A stretch of DNA of 64,000 nucleotides from Pseudomonas kilonensis (GCF_001269885.1 NZ_LHVH01000026.1:94210-158209), one strand, 5' to 3'. Numbered from the stretch's first letter, positions 25,218 through 34,903 are shown. Made by a program: numbers and translations. Notes: generated by a model from the sequence alone, not told the origin.

Positions 25218-26033
25218 TCAAACATCCAATAGCGCACGGGCAAGGGTTTGCAGTTTACGGGTGAGCGGGCCAACCGACCAGCGCGCCGAACCGCATCCGC
25301 GTACCGGCCACACGCCATAAACGCTGTTGCAGACGAAGACTTCATCAGCCTGGTGCAGCTGTTCGAGACTGATGTCCGTGATTTGCGTGGCGATGCCCAG
25401 GGACTTGGCTTGAAACAATAATTCTGCGCGCATCACGCCGGCCACGCCGCAACGGCTCAGGTCCGCCGTGAACAACACGCCATCGCGCACCAGGAACAGG
25501 TTGCTGAACACACCTTCGATCACCCGCCCGGAGGTATCCAGAATCAGGCCTTCGGCGTACTGCCCATCGCTCCATTCGGCACGAGCCAGCACTTGTTCCA
25601 GGCGATTGAGGTGCTTGAGGCCGGCGAGCAAGGGCTGCTCGGACAACCGCACGCTGCAAGGAAACAGCAGAACGCCTTGTTCGGCATGGGCGGCGGGATA
25701 AGCGGCTGGTGGGTTCCCTTGCAGGATGCGCCGGGCCGGGGTCGAGGGATCTGCGGCATAACCGCGCAGACTGTCGCCACGGGTCACGATCAGCTTCAGC
25801 ACGCCGGCGTCCAGGCACCGGGCATAGGTATTCAGCTCGGCGCTCAACGCGCTCATGTCGACGTTGATCGCCAACCGCCGGCAACCGGTTTCCAGGCGTT
25901 GCAGGTGACGCTCCAGCAACACTGGCGCGCCATCGTGCACGGCGAGGGTCTCGAACAACCCATCGCCGTAAGCCAGGCCGCGATCTTTCAGCGACAGGAC
26001 GTCGGCCGGCTGACCGTCGACCCAGCTTTCCAT
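25218..26033 (-). CDS. pabC: Aminodeoxychorismate lyase
   Basis: Makes 4-aminobenzoate and pyruvate from aminodeoxychorismate in folate synthesis. The 271-residue protein is a fold-type IV PLP enzyme with LKHLNRLEQVLARAE (PLP lysine), RGLAYGDGLFETL and EGVFSNLFLV. The ATG at 26033 overlaps the fabF stop (TGATG), so the two are coupled. PabC between fabF and mltG is the standard order. Confidence 0.93.
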   Translation of the reverse strand: MESWVDGQPADVLSLKDRGLAYGDGLFETLAVHDGAPVLLERHLQRLETGCRRLAINVDMSALSAELNTYARCLDAGVLKLIVTRGDSLRGYAADPSTPARRILQGNPPAAYPAAHAEQGVLLFPCSVRLSEQPLLAGLKHLNRLEQVLARAEWSDGQYAEGLILDTSGRVIEGVFSNLFLVRDGVLFTADLSRCGVAGVMRAELLFQAKSLGIATQITDISLEQLHQADEVFVCNSVYGVWPVRGCGSARWSVGPLTRKLQTLARALLDV

Positions 26034-27277
26034 CAACCGGCGAACCGGCGGAACACCAGCGAACCGTTGGTCCCGCCAAAGCCGAAGGAGTTGGACAGCA
26101 CCACATCGATGTCCATGCTGCGGGCAGTGTGCGGCACGAAGTCCAGGTCGCAGCCTTCGTCCGGCTCATCGAGGTTGATGGTCGGCGGCGCTGTCTGGCT
26201 GTTGATCGCCAGGACGCTGAAGATCGCTTCCACCGCCCCTGCCGCACCCAGCAGGTGACCGGTCATGGACTTGGTCGAGCTGACCGCCAGCTTGTACGCG
26301 TGCTCGCCGAACACGGTCTTGATCGCCTGGGCTTCGGCCAGGTCGCCGGCCGGGGTCGAAGTGCCGTGGGCGTTGATGTACTGCACCTGCTCGCCGTTGA
26401 GTTTCGCATCACGCAAGGCGTTGGCGATGCAACGGGCAGCACCGGCGCCATCGGCCGGTGGCGACGTCATGTGGTACGCATCGCCACTGGTGCCAAAGCC
26501 GATCAGCTCGGCATAGATGGTCGCGCCGCGCGCCTTGGCGTGCTCCAGCTCCTCGAGCACCAGCGCACCGGCACCGTCGGACAGTACGAAGCCATCGCGG
26601 CCCTTGTCCCACGGCCGGCTCGCGCGGGCGGGCTCATCGTTGCGGGTCGACAGCGCGCGGGAAGCGCCAAAGCCACCCATGCCCAGGCCGCAAGCCGCCA
26701 TCTCGGCGCCACCGGCGATCATCACGTCGGCTTCGTCGTACATGATGTTGCGCGCGGCCATGCCGATGCAGTGGGTACCGGTGGTGCACGCCGTGGCAAT
26801 GGCGTAGTTGGGTCCCTGGGCACCCAGGTGGATGGACAGGAAACCGGAAATCATGTTGATGATCGAGCCCGGCACGAAGAACGGAGAAATCCGTCGCGGC
26901 CCCGATTCGTGCAGCGTGCGGCTGGTTTCTTCGATATTGGTCAAGCCGCCAATACCCGAACCCATGGCCACGCCGATGCGTTCACGGTTGGCGTCGGTGA
27001 CTTCCAGCCCGGCGTTGCGCACTGCCTGGAAACCGGCTGCCAAGCCGTATTGAATGAACAGGTCAAGCTTGCGAGCTTCCTTGACCGACAGGTATTCCTC
27101 GACATTGAAGCCCTTTACCGAGCCGCCAAAACGGGTGGAATAGGCAGAAAGGTCGGTGTGTTCGATCAGACCAATGCCACTGCGGCCAGCCAGAATGCCC
27201 TGCCAACTGCTCGGCACATCCGTGCCCAGTGGCGACAACATACCCATACCGGTGACTACGACGCGTCTACGCGACAC
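26033..27277 (-). CDS. fabF: 3-oxoacyl-ACP synthase II
   Basis: Elongating condensing enzyme of fatty-acid synthesis. The 414 residues show the KAS triad: Cys in IATACTTGTHCIG, His in NAHGTSTPAGD and His in KSMTGHLLGAAGA. Length and gene order (acpP-fabF-pabC) are canonical. A hairpin with terminator features lies in the gap between acpP and this gene. Confidence 0.96.
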   Translation of the reverse strand: MSRRRVVVTGMGMLSPLGTDVPSSWQGILAGRSGIGLIEHTDLSAYSTRFGGSVKGFNVEEYLSVKEARKLDLFIQYGLAAGFQAVRNAGLEVTDANRERIGVAMGSGIGGLTNIEETSRTLHESGPRRISPFFVPGSIINMISGFLSIHLGAQGPNYAIATACTTGTHCIGMAARNIMYDEADVMIAGGAEMAACGLGMGGFGASRALSTRNDEPARASRPWDKGRDGFVLSDGAGALVLEELEHAKARGATIYAELIGFGTSGDAYHMTSPPADGAGAARCIANALRDAKLNGEQVQYINAHGTSTPAGDLAEAQAIKTVFGEHAYKLAVSSTKSMTGHLLGAAGAVEAIFSVLAINSQTAPPTINLDEPDEGCDLDFVPHTARSMDIDVVLSNSFGFGGTNGSLVFRRFAG

Positions 27278-27321
27278 AGCACTCTCCTTTTTCTAATGAC
27301 GACTTTGCATCAGGCCTAAAG

Positions 27322-27356
27322 AAAAAACCGCACGCCGTGATGGCAGTGCGGTTTTT
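27322..27356. terminator. Partial terminator between acpP and fabF
   Basis: AAAAACCGCAC (27323-27333) pairs with GTGCGGTTTTT (27346-27356) around an inner GCC-GGC stem, with an A/T run on both sides, so it can work in either direction. It would lower fabF relative to acpP, whose product is needed in great excess. Confidence 0.7.
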
Positions 27357-27385
27357 CCATGACAGCTAGCGACGACTAAAAACGA

Positions 27386-27622
27386 TTACGCCTGGTGGCT
27401 GGTAACGTAGTCGATAGCAGCTTGTACAGTAGTGATCTTCTCAGCTTCTTCGTCAGGAATCTCGGTCTCGAATTCCTCTTCCAGAGCCATCACCAGCTCA
27501 ACAGTGTCAAGGGAGTCGGCACCCAGGTCTTCAACGAAGGAAGCGGTGTTCACAACTTCTTCTTCTTTAACGCCCAGTTGCTCGGCAACGATTTTCTTGA
27601 CGCGCTCTTCGATGGTGCTCAT
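27386..27622 (-). CDS. acpP: Acyl carrier protein
   Basis: The 78-residue, very acidic protein carries the phosphopantetheine attachment serine in GADSLDTVELVMALEEEF. It shuttles acyl chains for fatty-acid and lipid synthesis. It has its own promoter-sized upstream gap of about 190 bases. Confidence 0.98.
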   Translation of the reverse strand: MSTIEERVKKIVAEQLGVKEEEVVNTASFVEDLGADSLDTVELVMALEEEFETEIPDEEAEKITTVQAAIDYVTSHQA

Positions 27623-27813
27623 ACCTTGTTTTCACTCCTAATGGACAAATTCAGGCAGCTGGCCAGTGGGTAAGTGTATAGAAGAACTTTTCGGTTTTTC
27701 AACCGAAAGCTTCACTCCTCAAACCCTGCGGCCCGCCGTCTATAAATTGATTGCAGCTTTATAACGGATTTTAGACAGCTCGTATGACATTTTTTTGAAG
27801 CAATCCGTCACAT

Positions 27814-28557
27814 TTAACTCATGTACATCCCGCCGTTTACCGGGATTGTAGCCCCGGTCACGTATGCCGCACCGTCCGACGCAAGAAAAGCGACCACGGA
27901 CGCGATTTCTTGAGCTTGCCCCAGACGACCCAGCGGAATCTGCGTCAACAAGGCTTCACGCTGTGCTTCTGGCAGTTCACGGGTCATGTCGGTGTCGATG
28001 AAACCCGGTGCAACCGAGTTTACCGTAATCGAGCGCGAACCCACTTCACGCGCCAGCGCACGGCTGAAACCTTCCAGACCGGCCTTCGCCGCAGCATAGT
28101 TTACTTGGCCTGCGTTGCCCATGGCACCCACAACCGAACCGATACTGATAATTCGACCCCAGCGAGCCTTGGTCATGCCACGCAAAACGCCCTTGGACAG
28201 CCGATACAGACTGTTCAGGTTGGTGTCGACGACGTCGAACCATTCGTCATCTTTCATGCGCATCATCAGGTTATCGCGGGTGATACCGGCATTATTGACC
28301 AGGATCGCCGGCGCACCGAACTGCTCCTGAATGCTTGCCAGCACCGCCGCAACGGATTCGTCGCTGGTGACGTTCAGCTCAAGGCCGGTGCCTTGGATGC
28401 CGTTTTCCTTCAGGGTCGCAGCGATACGCTCGGCGCCCGAAGCGGACGTCGCGGTGCCGATAACGATGGCGCCTTGACGACCCAGTTCCAGGGCGATGGC
28501 CTGGCCGATGCCACGGCTTGCACCGGTCACCAGTGCAACTTTACCTTGCAGACTCAT
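27814..28557 (-). CDS. fabG: 3-oxoacyl-ACP reductase
   Basis: NADPH-dependent ketoreductase of the fatty-acid cycle. The 247 residues show TGASRGIGQA, NNAGITRDNL, the catalytic Ser in ISIGSVVGAMG, YAAAKAGLE (Tyr, Lys) and VAPGFIDTDMT. It follows fabD by 15 bases. Confidence 0.97.
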   Translation of the reverse strand: MSLQGKVALVTGASRGIGQAIALELGRQGAIVIGTATSASGAERIAATLKENGIQGTGLELNVTSDESVAAVLASIQEQFGAPAILVNNAGITRDNLMMRMKDDEWFDVVDTNLNSLYRLSKGVLRGMTKARWGRIISIGSVVGAMGNAGQVNYAAAKAGLEGFSRALAREVGSRSITVNSVAPGFIDTDMTRELPEAQREALLTQIPLGRLGQAQEIASVVAFLASDGAAYVTGATIPVNGGMYMS

Positions 28558-28572
28558 GCAAGCTTCTCCTGT

Positions 28573-29511
28573 TCAGGCCTGCGCTGCACGGGCGGCAGCG
28601 AAGGCGTCTGGGGTGTTGAGGTTGGAAGTCGACACGCCTTCGGCGCAGCGTTTGTTCAGGCCTGCCAGCACTTTGCCAGGGCCGCATTCGACCAGCTCGG
28701 TCGCGCCCTTGGCCGCCAGGGTCTGCACCGATTCGACCCAGCGAACCGGCTTGTAGAGTTGCTCCAGCAGATCACGCTTGAGGGTCTCGAGATCCGGCGC
28801 CACGCTGGCACTGACGTTCTGCACCACAGGGATCTGCGGGGCCTTCCAGTCGATGGCGGCGATGGATTCGGCAAAGCGCTCGGCAGCCGGACGCATCAGC
28901 TCGCAGTGCGACGGCACGCTGACCGGCAACGGCATGGCGCGCTTGGCACCACGGGCCTTGCAGCCCTCGATGGCACGCTCGACAGCGGCCTTGGCGCCGG
29001 CGATGACCACTTGGCCCGGGGAGTTGAAGTTCACCGCACTGACCACATCGCCTTGCGCCGCTTCGGCACAGGCGGCCAGCACATCGGCGTCTTCCAGGCC
29101 GAGGATCGCGGCCATGCCGCCCTGCCCGGCCGGAACCGCTTCCTGCATCAACTGGCCACGACGCTCCACCAGTTTCACCGCGTCGCCCAGGCTCAGGCTG
29201 CCAGCGGCTACGAGGGCGCTGTATTCGCCCAGGCTGTGACCGGCAACGAATGCCGGGCGCGCGCCGCCTTCAGCCAGCCACAGGCGCCACAATGCGATCG
29301 AGGCGGTCAGAATGGCTGGTTGGGTTTTATCGGTTTGATTGAGGCGCTCTTCCGGCCCTTGCTGGGTCAGTGCCCAGAGGTCATAGCCGAGCGCAGCGGA
29401 AGCTTCTTTGAATGTTTCGAGGATCAGCGGGTATTGCGCGCCCAGCTCGGCCAGCATGCCGAGGGACTGCGAGCCCTGTCCTGGAAAGACGAATGCGAGG
29501 GAAGCAGACAT
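28573..29511 (-). CDS. fabD: Malonyl-CoA:ACP transacylase
   Basis: Loads malonyl groups on ACP. The 312-residue protein begins MSASLAFVFPGQGSQ and has the active Ser in GHSLGEYSALVAAG and a conserved His in PVSVPSHCELM. The start at 29511 is preferred over an in-frame start at 29571, since the family begins here and the upstream stretch overlaps the end region of the plsX leader. Confidence 0.96.
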   Translation of the reverse strand: MSASLAFVFPGQGSQSLGMLAELGAQYPLILETFKEASAALGYDLWALTQQGPEERLNQTDKTQPAILTASIALWRLWLAEGGARPAFVAGHSLGEYSALVAAGSLSLGDAVKLVERRGQLMQEAVPAGQGGMAAILGLEDADVLAACAEAAQGDVVSAVNFNSPGQVVIAGAKAAVERAIEGCKARGAKRAMPLPVSVPSHCELMRPAAERFAESIAAIDWKAPQIPVVQNVSASVAPDLETLKRDLLEQLYKPVRWVESVQTLAAKGATELVECGPGKVLAGLNKRCAEGVSTSNLNTPDAFAAARAAQA

Positions 29512-29634
29512 GAAAACAAAGCCCCTAATGATCTTGTCGTCAAAAATTGACGCCCCTGGGGGCGTTAGCAAACTGAAAGTTGGATGGCGGCTTGAACCGA
29601 CCGGTCACATTTAAGCATTGTCGGACGAAAACGC

Positions 29635-30645
29635 CTAAGTTAACAAATCCTCGAGGCGACCACGCAAGCGCTCCGGCAGGTTTTCCTGGATCTCGATCAC
29701 TGCCCGGTTGATCGCGCTCTGGAACCCCTGCACGCCCGCCGAACCGTGGCTCTTGATCACGATTCCCTGCAACCCGAGAAAACTCGCACCGTTGTGCCGC
29801 GCCGGCGCCAGGTCGGCCTGCAACCGACGCATCAACGGCAGTGCCAGGGCGCCAACTACCCGCGAGGCGAAGCCCTGCTTGAACAAGGCCTCGATGCGCT
29901 GGCCGATCATGGTCGCCAGGCCTTCGCTGGACTTGAGCAGGATATTGCCAACGAAGCCATCGCACACCACCACATCGGCCTCGCCACGGTACAAGCCATC
30001 GCCTTCGACGAAGCCGATGTAGTTGATGCCGCGCGCGCCCTGCAGCAGCGTGGCCGCCAGCTTGACCTGCTGGTTGCCCTTGATGTCTTCGGTGCCGATG
30101 TTCAGCAACGCCACACGAGGGCGCACGATGCCCAGGGTTTGCGCCGCGACCGAGCCCATCACCGCAAATTGCAGCAAATGCTCGGCACTGCAATCGACGT
30201 TGGCCCCCAGGTCGAGCAACTGGCAAAACCCACGCTGAGTCGGAATCGCCGCCACCATCGCGGGTCGGTCGATCCCCGGCAAGGTCTTGAGTACGTAGCG
30301 CGACAGCGCCATCAGCGCACCGGTATTGCCGGCACTGACACATGCCTGGACCTTGCCATCGCGCAGCAGCTCAAGGGCCACCCGCATCGAGGCGTCAGGT
30401 TTGCCACGCAGGACCTGGGCCGGTTTTTCGTCCATGGTGATGATTTCGGACGCCGGGGCAATCGTCAGGCGCGCGCGATCGACAGCCGATTGGCCGCTGA
30501 GCATTTCTTCCAGGAGGGAGGGTTGACCGACGAGGGTCAGGTGCAGCGAGGGTGTAGCATTCAGACAAGCAAGGCTGGCCTGAACAATGCTGCGGGGACC
30601 GAAGTCCCCGCCCATTGCGTCAATCGCGATGACTTGAGCGGACAA
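29635..30645 (-). CDS. plsX: Phosphate acyltransferase
   Basis: PlsX makes acyl-phosphate from acyl-ACP for phospholipid synthesis. The 336-residue protein has IAIDAMGGDFGP, SAGNTGALMAL, LDLGANVDC and the GNILLKSSEGLA block. The start appears to be a TTG at 30645, four bases after the rpmF stop, with only a weak ribosome site; coupling to rpmF is likely. The unusual start codon may keep PlsX low. Confidence 0.94.
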   Translation of the reverse strand: MSAQVIAIDAMGGDFGPRSIVQASLACLNATPSLHLTLVGQPSLLEEMLSGQSAVDRARLTIAPASEIITMDEKPAQVLRGKPDASMRVALELLRDGKVQACVSAGNTGALMALSRYVLKTLPGIDRPAMVAAIPTQRGFCQLLDLGANVDCSAEHLLQFAVMGSVAAQTLGIVRPRVALLNIGTEDIKGNQQVKLAATLLQGARGINYIGFVEGDGLYRGEADVVVCDGFVGNILLKSSEGLATMIGQRIEALFKQGFASRVVGALALPLMRRLQADLAPARHNGASFLGLQGIVIKSHGSAGVQGFQSAINRAVIEIQENLPERLRGRLEDLLT

Positions 30646-30649
30646 GTGA

Positions 30650-30832
30650 TTACTCGTCGGCGCCCTTGTCGATCACTTTACGGCCACGGTATACGCCTTC
30701 TGGCGATACGTGGTGACGCAGGTGAACTTCACCAGTGGTTTTTTCTACGGACAGGGTGCTAGCCTCGAGAGCGTCGTGCGAACGGCGCATGTCACGGGCA
30801 GAGCGGGATTTTTTGTTCTGCTGAACAGCCAT
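30650..30832 (-). CDS. rpmF: 50S ribosomal protein L32
   Basis: The 60-residue basic protein starts [20 protein letters not shown]. It lacks the zinc cysteines of some L32 variants, as is usual in gammaproteobacteria. The yceD-rpmF-plsX order is conserved. Confidence 0.98.
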
Positions 30833-30845
30833 AATTGATTAACTC

Positions 30846-31373
30846 CTAAACGTTTGGGTCACGCTTTAACTGCGCCAATACACTGAACGGGTTGGACCGC
30901 GTTACCTCGTCCTCGCTCGGTTCGGGCTCATCTGCTCCCGCCGGCTGCTGGCATTCTTCCGGATGATGAGCAGGCACAATGGGCAAGGCGAGCAGAAGCT
31001 CCTCCTCGATCAGTGACTGCAGATCCAATGGATCTTCGCCCAGTTCCAGCACGTCATAACCTTTCGGCAACGACTGGGTATTCGCACCCTCCTTCACCAC
31101 GGCGTAACTGCATTCGCTGTGGATCGGCAGGGTGACCAGCTCAAGACAACGCTGGCAAACCATTTTGACTTCAGTGTCGATAAAGCTGTGGATTACCACA
31201 GATTTACGTTCATCTCGTTCAAAAACGAATTTGGCCTGGACCGTACCGACATCGTCGGAAAGCGGGTCGCAGAGTCTCTTCAAATTGGCCAGCAGCAGTT
31301 CACCTTGAAGGGTGGTGCCACGGTCAGCCAATTTGCGCGGGTCAACGTGAGGTGGAATCGGGTCATTCAACAT
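30846..31373 (-). CDS. yceD: YceD family (DUF177) protein
   Basis: The 175-residue protein lies 13 bases upstream of rpmF and has the family CQRCLELV pair and acidic middle. YceD homologues are linked to 23S rRNA accumulation. It is the first gene of the long operon running to tatD and is divergent from maf. Confidence 0.92.
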   Translation of the reverse strand: MLNDPIPPHVDPRKLADRGTTLQGELLLANLKRLCDPLSDDVGTVQAKFVFERDERKSVVIHSFIDTEVKMVCQRCLELVTLPIHSECSYAVVKEGANTQSLPKGYDVLELGEDPLDLQSLIEEELLLALPIVPAHHPEECQQPAGADEPEPSEDEVTRSNPFSVLAQLKRDPNV

Positions 31374-31478
31374 AGGCGCAGCATTATAGGGATGCCCCCG
31401 GCCATGTCAAAGGAAATTCAGCCCTGTCCGTCACTTGCGCGCCTCGCTAGAATTCGCCCCTGCCTTTTGGAGCCGCCC

Positions 31479-32057
31479 ATGCTGCCTTTATTACTTGCCT
31501 CAAGCTCGGTCTATCGCCGGGAATTGCTTGCCCGATTGGGACTGCCGTTCGTCTGCAGCTCACCCGACATCGACGAAAGCCATCGCCCCGGCGAGCCCGC
31601 CCTTGAACTGGTCAAGCGCCTGGCCCGGGAAAAAGCCCTGGCACTGGCCGACAGCCACCCGGCACACCTGATCATCGGTTCAGACCAGGTCGCCGTGCTC
31701 GGCGAACGCATCCTGGGCAAGCCTCACACCTTCGAGAACGCTCGCGAGCAACTGCTGGCTGCCAGCGGCACCAAGGTCACGTTCCTGACCGGCCTGGCAC
31801 TGCTCAACAGCCAGACCGGCGCCTGCCAGGTCGACTGCATTCCGTTTACCGTCAACATGCGTACCCTGGACCCAGAGCGCGTCGAGCGCTACCTGCGGGC
31901 CGAGCAACCTTACGACTGCGCCGGCAGTTTCAAGGCCGAGGGACTTGGCGTGAGCCTGTTCCAGAGCACCGAAGGGCCGGACGCCACCAGCCTGATCGGC
32001 CTGCCACTGATTCGTCTTGTGGATATGTTGCTGGCCGAGGGCGTGCAGGTTCCCTGA
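31479..32057 (+). CDS. Maf/YceF-type nucleotide pyrophosphatase
   Basis: The 192-residue protein cleaves non-canonical nucleoside triphosphates; the YceF subgroup prefers m7GTP. It begins MLPLLLASSSVYRRELLARL and has SPDIDES, a conserved GSDQVAVL and the FKAEGLGVSLF block. The ATG at 31479 has GGAG upstream; a longer in-frame ORF from 31119 runs antisense through yceD. Divergent from yceD, as in many gammaproteobacteria. Confidence 0.93.
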   Translation: MLPLLLASSSVYRRELLARLGLPFVCSSPDIDESHRPGEPALELVKRLAREKALALADSHPAHLIIGSDQVAVLGERILGKPHTFENAREQLLAASGTKVTFLTGLALLNSQTGACQVDCIPFTVNMRTLDPERVERYLRAEQPYDCAGSFKAEGLGVSLFQSTEGPDATSLIGLPLIRLVDMLLAEGVQVP

Positions 32058-32090
32058 GCCAACATACAACATGTGGCGAGGGGGGCTATT

Positions 32091-32180
32091 TGTGGGAGCA
32101 AGGCTTGCCCGCGATGCAGGCGCTGCGATGGTGCAGGCCAGCCGAGTTATCGTTCATCGCGAGCAAGCTTTGCTCCCACA
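32091..32180. repeat. REPIN with unlike arms
   Basis: A GGCTTGCCCGCGATG-type arm on the left is paired with an inverted GAGCAAGCTTTGCTCCC-type arm on the right. It sits between the convergent maf and sppA genes. Confidence 0.85.
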
Positions 32181-32220
32181 GCAAATTTCCCCGCCACAGA
32201 AGATCGCGCGAAACAAGGAG

Positions 32221-33210
32221 CTAGCGCAGTGCAGGCCCCTGGAAACCCATCCACATCGCCAGATGCTCGGCAATGCTTGCCCCCAGCTTTTTCGAGAAAC
32301 GATCGAACGGTGACTCTTCGATCGTGAAGTCCACCAGGTCCTTCTGACCGATCACATCCCGCGCCACCGAACTGGCACTGCCCAAGCCGTCGATCAGGCC
32401 CAGCGGCAATGCCTGCTCCCCCGACCAGACCAGCCCGGAGAACAACTCCGGATGCTCCTTGTCCTTCAGGCGCTCGCCCCGCCCCTTCTTGACGCTGGCA
32501 ATGAACTGCTTGTGGGTCGTGTCGAGCACGCTCTGCCAAAAAGCGGCCTCTTCAGGCTTTTGCGGCTGGAACGGATCAAGGAAGGATTTATGCTCGCCGG
32601 AGGTATACACCCGACGCTCCACACCCAACTTCTCCATGGTCCCGACAAAGCCATAGCCGGCCGCCGTCACACCGATGGAGCCCACCAGGCTGGCCTTGTC
32701 GGCATAGATCTGGTCCGCCGCACTGGCAATGTAATAGGCACCGGAAGCACCGAGGTCGGAAATGACCGCATACACCTTGGTATTGGGGTGCAATGCGCGC
32801 AAGCGAACGATCTCGTCGTAAACGTACCCCGACTGCACCGGGCTACCGCCTGGACTGTTGATGCGCAGCACCACGCCCTTGACCTTCGAGTCCTCGAAGG
32901 CGGCCCGCAGGCTACCGACAATGTTGTCGGCACTGGCAGGCTCTTTGTCAGCGATCATGCCTTCGATATTGATCAAGGCGGTGTACGCCGAGCCGGCGAC
33001 AGCGCTTTTTTCCATATCCATCAGCGGCGTGAACAGCGCCAACGCAACAAAGAGATAAGTAAAGGTCAGCAACTTGAAGAAGATGCCCCAGCGACGGGAG
33101 CGACGTTGTTCCTGCACGCTGGCGAGCAAGGTTTTTTCCAACAGCTTCCAGCTTTTGCCATCCTCGCTCTCGGCGCTCGCCTTGACGGGTGCTTTCCATT
33201 CATCGGTCAT
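32221..33210 (-). CDS. sppA: Signal peptide peptidase SppA, short form
   Basis: The 329-residue membrane-bound S49 serine protease degrades cleaved signal peptides. One N-terminal membrane segment (about 42-66) follows a charged start. LRINSPGGSPVQ is the oxyanion block, the nucleophile is Ser in DLGASGAYYIAS, and the general-base Lys is in SGEHKSFLDPF. It is the single-repeat form, half the size of E. coli SppA. It is 20 bases downstream of the HAD gene. Confidence 0.92.
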   Translation of the reverse strand: MTDEWKAPVKASAESEDGKSWKLLEKTLLASVQEQRRSRRWGIFFKLLTFTYLFVALALFTPLMDMEKSAVAGSAYTALINIEGMIADKEPASADNIVGSLRAAFEDSKVKGVVLRINSPGGSPVQSGYVYDEIVRLRALHPNTKVYAVISDLGASGAYYIASAADQIYADKASLVGSIGVTAAGYGFVGTMEKLGVERRVYTSGEHKSFLDPFQPQKPEEAAFWQSVLDTTHKQFIASVKKGRGERLKDKEHPELFSGLVWSGEQALPLGLIDGLGSASSVARDVIGQKDLVDFTIEESPFDRFSKKLGASIAEHLAMWMGFQGPALR

Positions 33211-33230
33211 GCGTGAATCCCCAGCGAAAC

Positions 33231-33893
33231 TTAAAGGGCCCGCCGGCTCAGCCAGGCGTGCAACTCAGGAAAATGATCAATGGCCAGTCGCGGCTCGAAC
33301 GCCCGTAGCGCCTCGATCGTTTGCGCCCCGTAGCTGACCGCCACCGAACCCATGCCGGCGTTGCGCGCCATCTGCAGGTCGAATGACGAATCCCCCACCA
33401 TCAGCGCCTGATCCGGTCGCACGTTGCAGTGCGTCAGGATCTGCTTGAGCATCAACGGATGCGGCTTGCTGGCGGTTTCGTCTGCGGCACGGGTGATATC
33501 GAAATAATCCTCCCAACCATAGGACTTGAGCACTCGATCCAGTCCGCGACGAGCCTTGCCGGTCGCGACAGCCAGGTGATAGCCCTCGGCCCGCAGAGCC
33601 TCCAGCGTAACCGCCACGCCATCGAACAATGGTGAAGGCTCGGCGTCCAGCGCGATGTAGTGATCAGCGTAATGCTGGCGGAAAACCACCAGCTCATTGT
33701 CGTCAATGTCCGGGTACAGGCTGCGAATGGCTTCTGGCAATCCGAGACCGATGATGCCTTTCACCGCCAAGTCGTCGCATCGGGCAAACGCCATGCGGTC
33801 CGAAGCGACATGCATCGCCTCCACGATCCGACCAATGGAGTTGGCCAGAGTGCCGTCCCAATCGAAGATCAGCAACTTGTAGTCAGGATGCAC
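33231..33893 (-). CDS. HAD-family phosphatase
   Basis: The 220-residue hydrolase has motif I LIFDWDGTLANS, motif II in LAVATGKA, the KPHP lysine and motif III GDSSFDLQMARNAG, the layout of phosphoglycolate-phosphatase-like HAD IA proteins. It overlaps the rluC stop by 11 bases and precedes sppA, an order shared by pseudomonads (PA2974-PA2972 type). Substrate unknown. Confidence 0.92.
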   Translation of the reverse strand: MHPDYKLLIFDWDGTLANSIGRIVEAMHVASDRMAFARCDDLAVKGIIGLGLPEAIRSLYPDIDDNELVVFRQHYADHYIALDAEPSPLFDGVAVTLEALRAEGYHLAVATGKARRGLDRVLKSYGWEDYFDITRAADETASKPHPLMLKQILTHCNVRPDQALMVGDSSFDLQMARNAGMGSVAVSYGAQTIEALRAFEPRLAIDHFPELHAWLSRRAL

Positions 33894-34851
33894 TCAACCG
33901 CTCCACGGTCTTGGCCCACATGTCATCCACCGGAGCCTGCAACTTCAGTTCGCCACCATCGGGCAGCGGCACGGTCAGCATATAAGCATGGAGGAACAGG
34001 CGCTTACCGCCCAGGTCGCGGATTTCCTTGGTGAAATCGTCATCGCCATATTTACTGTCACCGGCAATGCAATGCCCGGCGTGCAAGGTGTGGACACGGA
34101 TCTGGTGGGTACGCCCAGTCACGGGCTTGGCCTCGATCAGGGTGGCAAAGTCGTCGAAGCGACGCAGCACCTTGAACACCGTCAGCGCCTCCTTGCCCTC
34201 CTCGTTGACTTCGACCATGCGCTCGCCGGAACGCAGGTTGCTCTTGAGCAACGGCGCCCGGACTTGCTTGATGGACGTTTCCCAGCGGCCACGCACCAGC
34301 GCCATGTAGCGCTTGTCGACGCCGTCGCCGCGCAATTGCTCGTGCAGGTGACGCAACATGCTGCGCTTCTTGGCGATCATCAGCAGGCCGGAGGTGTCGC
34401 GGTCGAGGCGATGGACCAGTTCCAGCTCCTTGGCGTCCGGACGCAACTGACGAAAGGCTTCGATCACACCGAAATTCAGGCCGCTGCCGCCGTGAACCGC
34501 AATGCCCGCAGGCTTGTTGATCACGATCAGGGCTTTGTCTTCATAGACAATCGATGCTTCAAGGCGCTGCAGAAGACCCTGGGCCAGGGGCACCGGCTCA
34601 TCGCGCTCGGGCACGCGAACCGGCGGCAGGCGCACGATGTCACCGGCCTGGAGCTTGTATTCGGGCTTGATCCGACCTTTGTTCACCCGCACTTCGCCTT
34701 TGCGCAAAATGCGGTAGATCAAGGTCTTGGGCACGCCTTTGAGCCGGGCCAGCAGGAAATTATCGATTCGTTGGCCGGCATATTCCGGCGAGACCTCGAG
34801 CAGTTGAACGGCTGGGGTCGAAGGGGCAGTAGTTGTCATGGCGGCGATCAT
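33883..34851 (-). CDS. rluC: 23S rRNA pseudouridine synthase RluC
   Basis: Modifies uridines 955, 2504 and 2580 of 23S rRNA. The 322-residue protein has an S4 RNA-binding domain (about 20-75, RIDNFLLARLKGVPKTLIYR) and the catalytic Asp in HRLDRDTSGLL. RluC is often divergent from rne, as here. A second in-frame ATG at 34839 is an alternative start. Confidence 0.94.
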   Translation of the reverse strand: MIAAMTTTAPSTPAVQLLEVSPEYAGQRIDNFLLARLKGVPKTLIYRILRKGEVRVNKGRIKPEYKLQAGDIVRLPPVRVPERDEPVPLAQGLLQRLEASIVYEDKALIVINKPAGIAVHGGSGLNFGVIEAFRQLRPDAKELELVHRLDRDTSGLLMIAKKRSMLRHLHEQLRGDGVDKRYMALVRGRWETSIKQVRAPLLKSNLRSGERMVEVNEEGKEALTVFKVLRRFDDFATLIEAKPVTGRTHQIRVHTLHAGHCIAGDSKYGDDDFTKEIRDLGGKRLFLHAYMLTVPLPDGGELKLQAPVDDMWAKTVERLSAS

Positions 34852-34868
34852 AACAATTTTTTATGGAA

Positions 34869-34897
34869 TTGAAGCACTTAATCATTGCTGCTATAGT
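34869..34897 (+). promoter_or_regulatory. Predicted rne promoter
   Basis: TTGAAG (34869-34874), a 17-base spacer and TATAGT (34892-34897) lie in the divergent gap just behind rluC. Transcription would start near 34904, which gives rne a leader of about 635 bases. Confidence 0.75.
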
Positions 34898-34903
34898 CGC
34901 GAA

